This document shows, piece by piece, positions 11,761 to 22,969 of a stretch of 64,000 bases of DNA. Origin of the DNA: Plantago ovata (taxonomy: Eukaryota > Streptophyta > Magnoliopsida > Lamiales > Plantaginaceae). The DNA lies in assembly GCA_028274465.1 (NCBI GenBank), contig CM051458.1:29648692-29712691 (forward strand). The letters are read 5' to 3'. The notes beneath the pieces were generated by a model. That model was not told the DNA's origin. It saw only the letters and a list, made by a program, of their open reading frames with translations, and made no database searches. The position numbers were made by a program, and so were the translations under genes. Within the stretch, counting starts at the first letter, position 1. Each line of letters opens with the position of its first letter.

Positions 11761-13300
11761 TTATTGAGGTAGTTCAATCAATCCAAGGTTATACCTTAGC
11801 ATTGCGAACCTGTTATCTTGAAGGGGCTTGGCAAAGATGTCAGCAAGTTGATCGTCAATACCTACTTTTACAACCTCAATGTCTCCTTTTTCCACATGAT
11901 CTCTAATGAAATGATGTCTAATATCAATGTGTTTTGTCCTTGAGTGAAACTTAGGATTTTGCGTGATAGCAATAGCAATCACAAAAGATTGGTGTATTCT
12001 TTGCGGGAATACCATAATCTCTTAATTGTTGCTGAATCCAAAGGATTTGAGCAGTGCAACAACCAGCCGCAATGTATTCAGATTTAGTGGATGAATTGGC
12101 CACACAGGTTTGGTTCTTGCTGAACCATGAAATTAATCTTGTACCTAGAAACTAACAAGTTCTAGAGATACTTTTCTATCAAGAGTTGATCCTCCATGGT
12201 CAGCATCTGAATAACAAACCAATTCTAATCCAGAATCTTTTGGATACCATAATCCAGCTTTGACTGTGCCTTTGACATATTTTAGTATTTTGAGTGCTTT
12301 CTTTTAGTGTGATTCTCTAGGATCAGATTCGAATCTTGCACACACACAAACAACATACTGAATGTCAGGCCTACTTGCTGTTAGATACAGCAAGGAACCA
12401 ATGAGCTTCCTATACTTGTGTTCATCCACACTTTTGTCTTGTTTAGTATAGCCCAATTTGGTATCAACACTCATAGGGATCTTTTCATGTTTCTCTTCCT
12501 CTTTAATCCTGAACTTTATGAGCATTTCCTTTGCATACTTTGCTTGATTTATGAATATTCCATCTTTCAGTTGCTTGACTTGCAATCCTAGGAAATAATT
12601 CAATTTGTCCATCATACTCATTTCAAACTTGTTTGTCATGAGTTTGGTAAAATCATCACAAAGTTGCTTGTCCTTAGATCCAAATATTATTGTCATCCAC
12701 ATAAATCTGGACTAAGAGTAATTTACCATTATGGTTCATGGTAAATAACATTTTATCAACTTCACCTTTCTTGAAACCATTATCCAGCAAGAACTTAGCT
12801 AAGGTATCATACCAAGCTCTAGGTGCTTGCTTTAGACCATATACATCTTTCTGAAGCTTATATACCATCTTTGTTTCTGAGGGAAGTTCAAAGCCAGGGG
12901 GTTGTTCTAGGTAGACTTCTTCAGCAATTTCACCATTTAGGAATGCACTTTTAACATCCATTTGATAAACTATGAAGTCATTATGAGCAGGAAAGGCTAA
13001 GAAAAGTCTAATAGCATCCAATCTTGCAACTGGTGCATAAGACTCATCATAATCCAATCCTTCAGTATAGCAATAACCTTGAACAACTAAACGTGCTTTG
13101 TTCCTTGTTACTTCTCCAGACTCACTGAGTTTGTTTCTGAACACCCACTTTGTACCAATTGCTTTCTTTCCTTCAGCAAGGGGTACAAGTTTCCAGACTT
13201 TGTTCCTTTCAAATTTGATCCAGGTCTTCTTGCATTGCCTTGATCCATTCAGAATGCTTTATAGCTTATTCTATGGTCTCGGGCTCAATTTCTGAAACAA
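11761..13300 (-). pseudogene. Copia RT and RNase H, copy A
   Basis: In minus-strand order this holds the copia RT ([42 protein letters not shown], and catalytic YVDD near 12690). The tail of the RT, with FEMSMM, GSLLYL and SRPDIQY, follows. RNase H comes last (the STESEYIA-type segment is damaged; HSRTKHIDIRHH and DQLADIFAKPL are clear), ending at the stop 11761-11763. Frameshifts at about 12690 and 12300 and stops between 12016 and 12300 break the frame. The enzyme would make element cDNA in virus-like particles. This copy is non-functional. Confidence 0.8.
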
Positions 13301-14695
13301 AGCAAGAGAACAAAGCTTCTACTTCAACAACATTTGCTTCTTCAGCAAGTTCTTGATTAGTAGATACTTTGGATCTAGTCACTTGGCGTTTGTCAATATC
13401 ACCAATCATATCCGTAGAGGGATGATCTCTAATCCACTTATTAATAGGTTTTCTGCTCTTTGGATCCGGATATGTTTGCGTTTCAGCATGTGACTCTTCA
13501 GCATGTACTTGTTCAGTACTATTGGTATCTTGTTGTGTCTCTGCTGAAATTGGTTCATCTGCAACTGCTTGTTCAGTATTGCCGGTTTGAGATAACTCGT
13601 CAGCAGACACAGGAGTTTGCTTAGTTTCAGCAACATCGGGAGCAACTGCGTCTTTAGCCGGAAATTCTTTATCATGAACTACATTTATCTTGTCATGACA
13701 TGGAGTAGGAGTGTCATTGTCAGAATCATCATTAAGTTTAATAGATTTGACATTTCCAGCATAGGATTCAGTTCTTTGCTCGTGTATGAGTAATTTCTTC
13801 ATACATTCTGATATCTCTTCTTCAGGAGGGACTCAGATTTTTCATAGAATACAACATGCACTGATTCTTCAATCTTTCATGTCTTTTTGTTGTAAACTCT
13901 ATAAGCTTTGCTATGCAAAGAGTAGCCAAGAAATATCGCTTCATCTTCCTTTGGTTGAAATGTTCTTAAGTATTCTCTACCATTGTTAAGAACAAAGAAT
14001 TTGCAACCAAATACTCTTAGATGAGTGATGTTAGGAGGTCTTCCAACAAATAACTCATAGGGAGTTTTGTTGTATTCCTTAGTTATCAAGCATCTATTTT
14101 GAGTATAGCACGCGGTATTAATCGCTTCAACCCAATAAGCGTCACTTATTTCAGTGTCAGCAAGCATTGTTCTAGCTGCTTCCTTAAGGGTACGATTCTT
14201 CCTTTCAGCAACACCATTTTGTTGAGGTGTCCTTACTGAGGATAACTGATGTTGTATGCCTTTGGAAGTGCACATACTCAGTTATGTACTGGTTTACAAA
14301 CTCCGTACCATGGTCTGTTCTGATGATTCTTACCTTGTCATTTTGCTTGACTTCGAGCTTGTTCAGCAAGTTAGGTATTTCAGTCCTTGTTTCAGACTTG
14401 TGTTTGATGAAAATTACCCAAGTGAATCTTGAGTAATCATCTATCACCACCAGACCATACTTCTTGCCAGCATAACTTGTTGAAAAAGATTCAAACAAGT
14501 CCATGTGCAAGAGTTGTAAAGGTTTTGTAGTTGACGGTACTTCCTTGTTCTTGAAAGAAGTTTTGGTTTGTTTACCTTGCTGACATGCAGTGCAAAAGCC
14601 ATCATTCTTAAAAGTAACCTTAGGTAATCCAACGACAAGTGCCTTTCAGATAGCTTATTCAGCGTCTTGAAGTTTAGGTGACTTGTTCGTTTATG
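13266..14695 (-). pseudogene. Copia integrase and linker, copy A
   Basis: This is the integrase core of copy A. The first catalytic Asp is in HMDLFES and DDYSRFTW follows. The second Asp is in RTDHGTEFVN and the Glu is in PQQNGVAERKNR, so the D-D-E triad is complete although split by frameshifts near 14240 and 14650. After the core, INTACYTQNRCLI and RPPNITHLRVFGC lead into an acidic, repeat-containing linker (13266-13802) with SAETQQ and HAEE units before RT. It retains the segment deleted in copy B, so it served as the reference for that deletion. Confidence 0.8.
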
Positions 14696-15145
14696 TCATA
14701 ACCATGCTTTTTCAGCAAGGCAATCATGATCTGAGATAAGGCATTTTTCAACGATTGCTGAAGACCAATCTACGGTATAGAGAGCTCCTGGTCTTCTAGC
14801 AACCATGATAACCTTCTTTGTCTCAAATTCAATAAGTTTACATTCATCACTTTTAATTTTGATGAAGTAGCCTTTGTCAGCAAACTGACTCATGCTGAAA
14901 AGGTTAAACTTAAGATTTTTGACATAAAGAACTCCCGAAATGGTAATGCATCCTAACTTCACGTCACCATAGCCTTTAGTAGAACCAAAACCTCCACCAG
15001 CAAACCTTATTGTTGGAACTTTAGACCACCGTCTATAGTTTATAAGGTTTTTCTTATTGCCCGTCATGTGCTTTCCGCAGCCACTGTCAAAGTGCCAAAT
15101 TGCATTGTTTGTCTCCGTGGCTGAAGTCTGCACAATCAAGAGCAA
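14696..15145 (-). pseudogene. Copia protease and GAG-pre-integrase region, copy A
   Basis: WHFDSGCGKHMTG carries the copia protease active site (D-S-G). RFAGGGFGSTKGYGD and LYVKNLKFNLFSMSQ are typical of the protease C-terminal part. The reading then enters the zinc-binding GAG-pre-integrase segment, which is complete in copies B and C (LWHKxxSHLNFKTL). No ATG is needed if pol is made from a longer transcript. The reading lies in a different frame from the preceding gag, which ends at a TAA at about 15151. Confidence 0.8.
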
Positions 15146-15150
15146 ACAAG

Positions 15151-16767
15151 TTAATTATCCAATATTGGATGTCCATTAACATGTTTAAGAAAACGTCCAG
15201 TGGAAACCCAAGTCTTGAGTTTTTCGATCTTTACTTGTTTTCTACTTGCTGAGGAACTAGATGGTTTAGAACCGAAAGACCTTTGATCATTGCTGATCAA
15301 GTCCACTTTCTGATGTGGTGTCTTGCTTGGTTGACCCTTTTGTTGAACATACTTTTCAGTAAGTTCTTTTCTAGCAAGGTTCCTTCTAGTCCTAGCATTT
15401 TGAGTATTGTCAATACTCTTGGGCTTGGATTTGTTCAACTCTTTGAAGTATCTTTGCTGACTTTGCTTATACTCATGAAATAGTTGACTTTGTTTGGTTT
15501 TGAACCCAAGTCCACTTTTTGGAGTATGCTGAGTTTTTGTTTCAGCAACCTTACTTGATTCAGGTTTGTCAGCAAAGGTCTTCTGATTACTTTTAGTAAT
15601 CTTGCCTTTTGTCTTTCAGCAACTTGTTTGGCGGAATGCTTTCCAGCATCCTTTTTCTGAACAGTTTGCTTTTCAACAACCGGTTTTTCTTTTGAAGTCT
15701 TGTTACTTTGAGTAGCAACAGCGGGCTTTTTGGTCGTAGGTATTTGATTGCTTATTTCAGCAACCTTTGATTGACCAATTTAATAGAGTTCTGGTTGAAC
15801 ATTATCAGTCGCACGAACAAAGGTAATTGGTGATTTGTATTTACTCAAAGAGTATTACATCATCACCTTCATACGTGGCACCTAAACCTTCTTTCTGAGA
15901 TGGATCTCTCATATAAGAGTTTTGTTCAGTCAGCGTGTTACTAGCATCCGCATAAGATTTGAAATTGACTTTCATCTTTTTCATTTCTTGTATTTCAGCA
16001 AGTAACTTTAGAATTGAGGACTGATATTCTTCCAATTCTATTGCCATTTGAACATTTTTCTCTGTAGCTTCTGCAACTAACTTCCTGAGATGCAATATTT
16101 CAACATCCTTCTTTTCTGACTCAACGCTCAGCAAGACGTACTTTTTAGTAGTTTGCTTAGTCAAAAGATCAGCATTCTGTAGTTTCTCTTGCTGTTTGCT
16201 CAGAGTTTTCTCAAATATTTCGATTTCTCCTTGAATTCTATCAAGGTCAATGTCATTTTCACTTTCTGAATCAGAGTCATAGGTAGGACAATTTACCTGA
16301 TCGGCCATGAGGCAGAGAACTCGTAGTTTGACACATCTGGATAAGCTTCCATAGCTATTCCACATACTTCCTTGCCTATCTCTACGTCCAGAGTGGCTTC
16401 TTCTTCTTCAGTGTCTGGACTTTCTACCTCACTGTCTTCAGAGTTTGTTTCAATGCAAAGAGCATCGATTTTTGCTTGAAGCTTTTTTTTTCTTCAGCAA
16501 TTAAAGCCTTCTTGAACTTCTTCTTCTTGTCAGCAGATTTCCCTTTCAGTAAGGGGCAATTTGCTTTGAAGTGTCCATGCTTTTTGCAATAAAAGCAAAG
16601 ATCATTGCCAACTGCTGGTTCTTCGGAGGTGTTTGCTTGTTGACCTTGCTTGTTCAGCGAGCTAGCTTCATTTTTGTACTTATTGTAGCTGTTACCAAGA
16701 TTCTTTTTCAGCTTCTCTTTTGCTTTTCGCCTTTCAAGTTCCTTACTGATGAATTTCTTCATGTTTG
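15151..16767 (-). pseudogene. Gag C-terminal part, copy A
   Basis: This is the gag part lying downstream of the copy B insertion. It starts with the basic segment KKFISKELERRKAKEK. The zinc knuckle CFYCKKHGHFKANC (about 16580-16625) fits C-X2-C-X4-H-X4-C completely; this is the only copy in the window with all four ligands. An acidic DSDSESEND segment and a strong heptad coiled coil (about 16000-16260, EKTLSKQQEKLQ) follow. Next comes a conserved FKSYADASNTL and DPSQKEGLGATYEGDDV segment, then a Lys/Ser-rich tail ending GHPILDN and TAA. Frameshifts occur near 16400 and 15830. Confidence 0.75.
16763..16767 (+). repeat. Target site duplication ATGTT (left) of copy B
   Basis: ATGTT at 16763-16767 and again at 30451-30455 flanks copy B. 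The gag reading of copy A continues across if one ATGTT and the insert are ignored, as shown by the uninterrupted sequence in copy C near 48570. Confidence 0.85.
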
Positions 16768-16820
16768 ATGGCGAAAAAGTATTTGCTACATGAGAAAACT
16801 ATGAAAAATGGCGAAACAAC

Positions 16821-17920
16821 ATGATGCTACATCTTGAGGCCATTAGTGATGAAATGGTCACTGTCATAAATGATGGATCTATTAAAATCACTAAACTTGA
16901 GAGAAGCTTTCCTCACAAAACCACGGATCCCGCTGGTAAGGAAACTCTCTTAGGAGAACCGGTTGACACCGCTGTTCCAAAACCAAGAGAGGAATGGACT
17001 TCCGACGAAGCCAAAAGATTCCGCCTTTATGGCAAAGCAAGAAACATCATCATTCAATCAACTCCGGATACTATACAGTGCAAACTGTGGGGTGCCAAAA
17101 CTGCTAAGGAAGCTTGGAAAATGGTTCAAGATCTTTGCGCTAGATCTGATAAAACCACGGAAAACAAACTCGAAGTGCTGAAGTTAAAGTTCCAGAAGTT
17201 TAAACAAGGTACAAATGAGTCACTGGAAGACTTGGATTTTAGATTAACAACTCTAGTAAGTGAGATGGCTGCCTTAGGAGTTGGAAATATTTACTCAGAT
17301 TCTGAGAAGGTGAAAACCATTATCAGAAGTCTGAACCAAGAATGGATCCATACTCATATTTTCTACTATAATCAAGGAATGCCAAACATCACACCTACAG
17401 TGTTGTTGTCTCATCTTGCTACTGTCAACTACGAGACAAAGCAAAGAGAAAATGTGTTTGCTGAAAAATCGCAAAACATTGCTCTTGCTGCAAAGCCGTC
17501 ATCTTCTGAAATGAAGAATGATAAAGAGTCTGCTGATGAAAATGCTTTAGTTGTTAAAAACATGAAGAAATTCATCAGTAAGGAACTTGAAAGGCGAAAA
17601 GCAAAAGAGAAGCTGAAAAAGCATCTTAGTAATAACTAACATAAATAAAAGAATGAGGCTAGCTCGCTGAACAAGCAGGCTCAGCAAGCAAATTCCTCTG
17701 AAGAACCAGTAGTTGGAAATGATCTCTACTTTTACTGCAAAAAGCCTGGACACTTCAAAGCAAATTGTCCTTTGTTGAAAGGTAAATCTGCTGAAAAGAA
17801 GAAGAAGTTCAAAAGGGCTTTCATTGCTAAACAAAAGAAGAAGCTTCAAGCAAAAATCGATGCGTTGTGCATTGATACTAGCTCTAAAGAGAGTGAGGTA
17901 GAGAGCTCAGACATTTGAAG
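16821..17920 (+). pseudogene. Gag N-terminal domain and zinc knuckle, copy B
   Basis: The first 270 codons form the UBN2/copia gag domain. Landmarks are MMLHLEAISDEM, WTSDEAKRF, LWGAKTAKEAWKMVQ, LEVLKLKFQKFKQG, ESLEDLDFRL and SEKVKTIIRSL. TAC to TAA at 17637 stops the frame. Downstream the zinc knuckle reads YFYCKKPGHFKANC, so the first Cys is replaced by Tyr and RNA binding should be impaired. The segment ends in a Lys-rich and Ser/Glu-rich stretch. The true start codon (MSLGD in copies A and C) is missing because the 5' end is truncated. Gag would form the virus-like particle and package RNA. Confidence 0.8.
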
Positions 17921-17973
17921 AAGAAGAAGCCACTCTTGACGTAGAGATTGGCAAGGAAGTTTGTTGAATAGCT

Positions 17974-19145
17974 ATGGAAGCTTATCCAGATGTGTCAAAC
18001 TACGAATTTTGCCTCATTGTCGGTCAGCTAAACAGTCCTACCTCTGATTCTGACTCAGAAAGTGAAGATGATATTGACCTTGATAGAATTCAAGGAGAAA
18101 TCGAAAGGTTTGAGAAAACTCTGAGCAAACAGCAAGAGAAACTACAGAATGTTGAAACTCTGACCAAGCAAACTACTGAAAAGTACGTCTTGCTGAAAGA
18201 AGAGTTAGAAAAGAAGGATGTTGAAATATTGCATCTCAAGAAGTTGATTGCTGAAGGTACAGAGAATAATTCTCAAATGGCAATAGAATTGGAAGAGTAT
18301 CAGTCCTCAATTCTAAAGTTGCTGAAATACAAGAAATGAAAAAGATGAAAATCAATTTCAAATCTTATGCTGATGCAAGTAATACGCTGATTGAACTAAA
18401 CTCTTATCTGAGAGATCCATCTCAAAAAGAAGGTTTAGGTGCAACATATGAAGGTGATGACGTAATAATCTTGAGTAAAGACAAATCACCAATTACCTTT
18501 GTACGCGCAACTGATAGTGGTCAACCAGAACTCTATCAGATTTGTCAATCTAAGGGTGCTGAAAAATGCAAGCAAGTACCTCCGACCGTAAAGCCCGCTG
18601 TTGCTACTCAAAGTAACAAGACTTTAAAAGGTAAACAGGTTGCTGAAAAGAAAACTGTTAAGAAAAAGGATGCTATGAAGCATTCCGCCAAACAAGTCGC
18701 TGAAAAGCAATTTGTTAAGTCAAAAGGCAAGATTACTAAAAGTAATCAGAAGACCTTTGCTGACAAACCTGAATCAAGTAAGGTTGCTGAGACAAAAGCT
18801 CAGCATTCTCCGAAAAGGGGACTCGGTTTCAAAACCAAGCAAAGTCAACTTTTTCATGAGTATAAGTAAAGTCAGCAAAGATACTTCAAAGAGATGAATA
18901 AAACCAAGACTAAGAGTTCTGACAAAACTCAAAACGCTAGGGATAGAAGGAACCTTGCCAGAAAAGAACATACTGAAAAGTATGTTCAGCAAAAAGGTCA
19001 ACCGAGCAAGACAGCACATCAGAAAGTGGATTTGATCAGCACAAATCAAAAGTCTTTCGGCTCAAAACCTGCTAGTTCCTCAGCAAGTAGAAAACAAGTC
19101 AAAGTTGAAAAACTTAAGACTTGGGTTTCCACTGGACACATTTGA
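17974..19145 (+). pseudogene. Gag coiled coil and basic tail, copy B
   Basis: After an acidic DSDSESEDDIDLD segment, a coiled coil of about 90 residues runs through EKTLSKQQEKLQ, TEKYVLLKEELEKKD and LHLKKLIAE (18110-18320). A frameshift at about 18336 leads to the conserved INFKSYADASNTL and DPSQKEGLGATYEGDDV segment and then a Lys-rich tail with repeated VAEK units (18600-18800). The part ends at TGA after STGHI, where copies A and C continue to GHPILDN and TAA. Long coiled-coil extensions after the zinc knuckle are typical of SIRE-like Gags. The role is probably particle assembly; this is inferred. Confidence 0.75.
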
Positions 19146-19184
19146 ACATGTTAATGGACATCCAATATTGGATAATTAACTTGT

Positions 19185-19770
19185 TTGCTCTTGATTGTGC
19201 AGACTTCAGCCACGGAGACAAACAATGCGATTTGGCACTTTGACAGTGGTTGTGGAAAGCACATGACGGGCAATAAGAAAAACCTTATAAACTATAGACG
19301 GTGGTCCAATGGTCCAACAATAAGGTTTGCTGTTGGAGGCTTTGGTTCTACAAAAGGTTATGGTGATTTGAAGTTAGGATGCTTTACCATTTCGGGAATT
19401 CTTTATGTCAAAAATCTTAAGTTTAACCTTTTCAGCATGAGTCAATTTGTTGATAAAGGATACTTCATCAAAATCAAAAGTGATGAATGTAAACATATAG
19501 ACTTTGAGACAAAGAAGGTTATTATGGTTGCTAGAAGATCAGGAGGTTTGTACACTGTAGATTGGTCTTCAGCAATCATTGAAAAATGCCTTGTCTCAGA
19601 TCATGATTGCCTTGCTGAAAAAGCATGGTTATGGCATAAACAAACAAGTCACCTAAACTTCAAGACGCTGAATAAGCTGTCTAAAAAGGCACTTGTAGTT
19701 GGATTACCTAAGGTTACTTTCAAGAAGGATGGTGTTTGCAATGCATGTCAGTAAGGAAAGCAAACCAAAT
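19185..19770 (+). pseudogene. Copia protease and GAG-pre-integrase domain, copy B
   Basis: FDSGCGKHMTG carries the active-site Asp of the copia protease near 19240. FGSTKGYGDLKLGC and LKFNLFSMSQF follow. The GAG-pre-integrase zinc-binding segment LWHKQTSHLNFKTLNKLSKKALVVGLP and VCNACQ (HHCC type) spans about 19625-19752. It stops at TAA 19752, where copy C has GAG (CQEESKP). Otherwise this is a well-preserved stretch of 189 codons. Confidence 0.8.
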
Positions 19771-20933
19771 CTTCTTTTAAGAACAAGGCAGTACCGTCAA
19801 CTACAAAACCTTTACAACTCTTGCACATGGACTTGTTTGAATCTTCTTCAACAAGCTATGCTGGTAAGAAGTATGGTCTGGTGGTGGTAGATGACTATTC
19901 AAGATTCACTTGGGTAGTATTTATCAAGCACAAGTCTGAAACAAGGACTGAAAGGAAGAATCGCACCCTGAAGGAAGCTGCAAGAACAATGCTTGCTGAC
20001 ACTGAAATAAGTGAAGCTTACTGGGTTGAAGCGATTAATACCGCCTGCTATACTCAAAACAAATGTCTGATCACTAAGGAATACAACAAAACTCCCTATG
20101 AGTTATTTGTTGGAAGACCTCCTAACATCACCCATCTAAGAGTATTTGGTTGCAAGTGTTTTGTGCTTAACAATGGTAGAGAATACCTAAGAACATTTCA
20201 ACCAAAGGCAGACGAAGCGATATTTCTTGGTTACTCCTTGCATAGTAAAGCTTGTATAGTTTACAACAAAAAGGCACAAAAGATCGAAGAATCAGTGCAT
20301 GTTGTATTCTACGAAAAGTCACAAGGAGTGCCTGCTGAAGAAGAAATATCAGATTGTATGAAGAAGTTACTCATACACGAGCAAAGAACTAAATCTGATG
20401 CTAAGCAAGTCAAGTCAATTGAACTAAATGATGATTCTGACAATGACTCTCCTCCCCCGAGTCATGACAAGATAAATATAGTTCATGACAATGAATTTCC
20501 AGCAAAAGACGAAGTTGCTCCGGATGTTGCTGAAACTATGCAACTTCCTGTGTCTGCTCACGAGTTACCACAAACTAGCAATGCTGAACAAGCAGTTGCT
20601 GATGAACCAATTTCAGCAGAGACACAACAAAATACCAGTAGGACTGAGCAAGTACATACTGAAGAGTCACATGCTGATGAGCAAACTTATCCAGATCCAA
20701 AGAGCAGAACACCTGTTAATAAATTGATTAGAGATCATCCCTCTACGTATATGATTGGTGATATTGACAAACGCCAAGTGCCTAGATTCAAAGTATCTAC
20801 TACTCATGAACTTGTTGAAGAAGCAAATGTCGTAGAAGTAGAATCTTTGTTCTCTTGCTCTGTTTCAGGAATTGAACCCAAGACCATAGAAAAAGTTTTA
20901 AAGCATTCTGAATGGATCAAGGCAATGCAATAA
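19771..20933 (+). pseudogene. Copia integrase with catalytic deletion, and pol linker, copy B
   Basis: The core starts with HMDLFES (first Asp) and VVVDDYSRFTWVVFIKHKSETRTE. It then jumps directly to RKNRTLKEAARTML. Copies A and C have about 58 more codons here, including DHGTEFVN (second Asp) and PQQNGVAE (Glu). The junction lies in CTGAAA (19948-19953), a microhomology present at both deletion ends in copies A and C. The frame stays open, but the enzyme must be inactive. Beyond it, INTACYTQN, RPPNITHLRVFGC and FLGYSLHSK precede a linker rich in SAETQQ and VAET units. GAA to TAA at 20931 ends the frame before RT. Confidence 0.85.
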
Positions 20934-22402
20934 GAACTGGATCAATTTGAAAGGAACAAAGTCTGGAAACTTGTACCCCTTGCTGAAGGCAAGAAAGAAA
21001 TCGGTAGAAAGTGGGTGTTCAGAAACAAGCTAAGTGGGTCTGGTGAAGTAACAAGGAACAAAGCACGATTAGTTGCTCAAGGTTACTGTCAGACTGAGGG
21101 ATTGGACTATGATGAGTCTTATGCACCAGTTGCAAGATTAGATGCAATTAGACTTTTCATGGCCTTTGCTGCTCACAATGACTTCATTGTTTATCAAATG
21201 GATGTTAAAAGTGCATTCTTAAATGGTGAACTTGCTGAAGAAGTCTACTTTGAACAACCCCCTGGCTTTGAACTTCCCTCAGAAACCAAGATGGTATACA
21301 AGCTTCAGAAAGCTGTATATGGTCTAAAGCAAGCACCAAGAGCTTGGTATGATACCTTAGCTAAATTCTTGCTGGATAATTGTTTCAAGAAAGGTGAAGT
21401 TGACAAAACTTTGTTTACCATGAACCATGATGGTAAAATACTCTTAGTTCAGATTTATGTGGATGACATAATATTTGGATCTAAGGACAAGCAACTTTGT
21501 GATGATTTTGCCAAACTCATGACAAACAAGTTTGAAATGAGTATGATGGGTAAATTGAATTATTTCCTAAGATTGCAAGTCAAGCAACTCAAAGATGGAA
21601 TATTCATAAATCAAGCAAAGTATGCAAAGGAAATGCTCATAAAGTTTATGATCAAAGAGGAAGAAAAACCTGAAAAGATCCCTATGAGCGTTGGTACAAA
21701 ATTGGGCTATACTAAAGAAGATAAGTGTGTTGAAGAACACAAGTATAGGAAGCTCATTGGTTCCTTGTTGTATTTAACAACAAGTAGACCTGACATTCAG
21801 TATGCTGTTTGTGTGTGTGCAAGATTCCAATCTGATCCAAGGGAATCACACTACAAAAAGGCACTTAAGATACTAAAATATGTCAAAGGTACAGTCAATG
21901 TTGGATTATGGTATCCTAAAGATTTTGGATGGGAATTGGTTGGTTATTCTGATGTTGATCATGGAGGATCAACTCTTGGTAGAAAAAGTACTTCTAGAAC
22001 TTGTCGGTTTCTAGGTACTAGATTAATATCATGGTTCAACAAGAAGCAAACCTGTGTTGCCAATTCATCTACTGAAACTGAGTACATTGCGGCTGGTTGT
22101 TGCACATCTCAAATCCTATGGATTCAGCAACAATTAAGAGATTATGGTATTTCTGCAAAGAAAACACCAATCTTTTGTGATAATACAAGTGCTATTGCTA
22201 TCACGCAAAATCCTAAGTTCCACTCAAGGACAAAGCACATATTAGACATCATTTCATTAGAGATCATGTAGAAAAATGAGACATTGAGGTTGTGAAAGTA
22301 GGTACTGATGATCAACTTGGTGACATCTTTACCAAGCCCCTACCAGATAATAGTTTCGCAATGCTAAGGTATAACCTTGGATTGATTGAACTACCTCAAT
22401 AG
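20934..22402 (+). pseudogene. Copia RT and RNase H, copy B
   Basis: The RT reads continuously from 21015: [67 protein letters not shown], and catalytic [10 protein letters not shown] near 21455-21485. [17 protein letters not shown] follows. RNase H has [27 protein letters not shown] and [10 protein letters not shown], then HSRTKHI. A deletion near 22240 shifts the frame, so the last 45 codons (EVVKVGTDDQL, DIFTKPL) are out of frame up to the stop at 22400-22402. It is the least damaged RT in the window. Confidence 0.85.
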
Positions 22403-22424
22403 TAAGGGATACAATTGGCAGATC

Positions 22425-22790
22425 GTTGAAACAGGCATTTAGCAAGCCAAAGTATGCTTACATGTATAAAATTCCTTCCACTGATTTCCTCTAAAAGAAA
22501 TGATAGTTCACTACATGATTGCTGAAACAGGCATTCAGCAAGTAAGTCCTTCAAAACGGGTATTTTTTAGGAAACTTGATCACTTGCTGAGACGGGCACT
22601 CAACAAGAGAAAAACTTTAAAGATTGCTGAAACGGGCATTCAAACAATCAAAGATACTGAAACAGGTATTCAAGTATCAAAGGAAAAACCTGAGACGGGA
22701 ACTCAGGAAAGAGCAAGTACACATCTCGGATTTTACCTAAGGATATCTCAATATAAAAAGAATTTGCTGAGACGGGAACTCAGAAATGTC
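22425..22790 (+). repeat. Short-hairpin array between pol and ORF2, copy B
   Basis: Eight modules share the form CTGAR, then a 7-nt loop (ACAGGCA, ACGGGCA, ACAGGTA or ACGGGAA), then YTCAG. Clear ones: TTGCTGAA 22519-22526 with TTCAGCAA 22534-22541; TTGCTGAG 22584-22591 with CTCAACAA; GATACTGAA 22653-22661 with TTCAAGTATC 22669-22678; CCTGAG 22689-22694 with CTCAGG 22702-22707; CTGAG 22767-22771 with CTCAG. Stem bases vary in a compensating way while the loop stays constant, which points to a folded RNA (or cruciform) element. The function is unknown. Confidence 0.8.
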
Positions 22791-22969
22791 TTTTAACTTA
22801 AAGAAATATGAGATGTTTGATTAAGGGGGAATTTTCAGCAAATACAAGGCTTGTTACCTAAAAGGGTAAGTGCCAAAGTCAAATTGTCTAAAATCGCTGA
22901 AAAGATTCTCATTTACTTCAGCAAGCAATTAGCGCTGGGGTAAAAAGGATCAAATCCCGTGAATCAAGG

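Noticed and set aside
22425..22790. Regularly spaced short palindromes as a CRISPR array
   Set aside because: The repeats are imperfect, spacing is irregular, the context is a plant retrotransposon, and no cas genes exist. A structured element of the transposon fits better.
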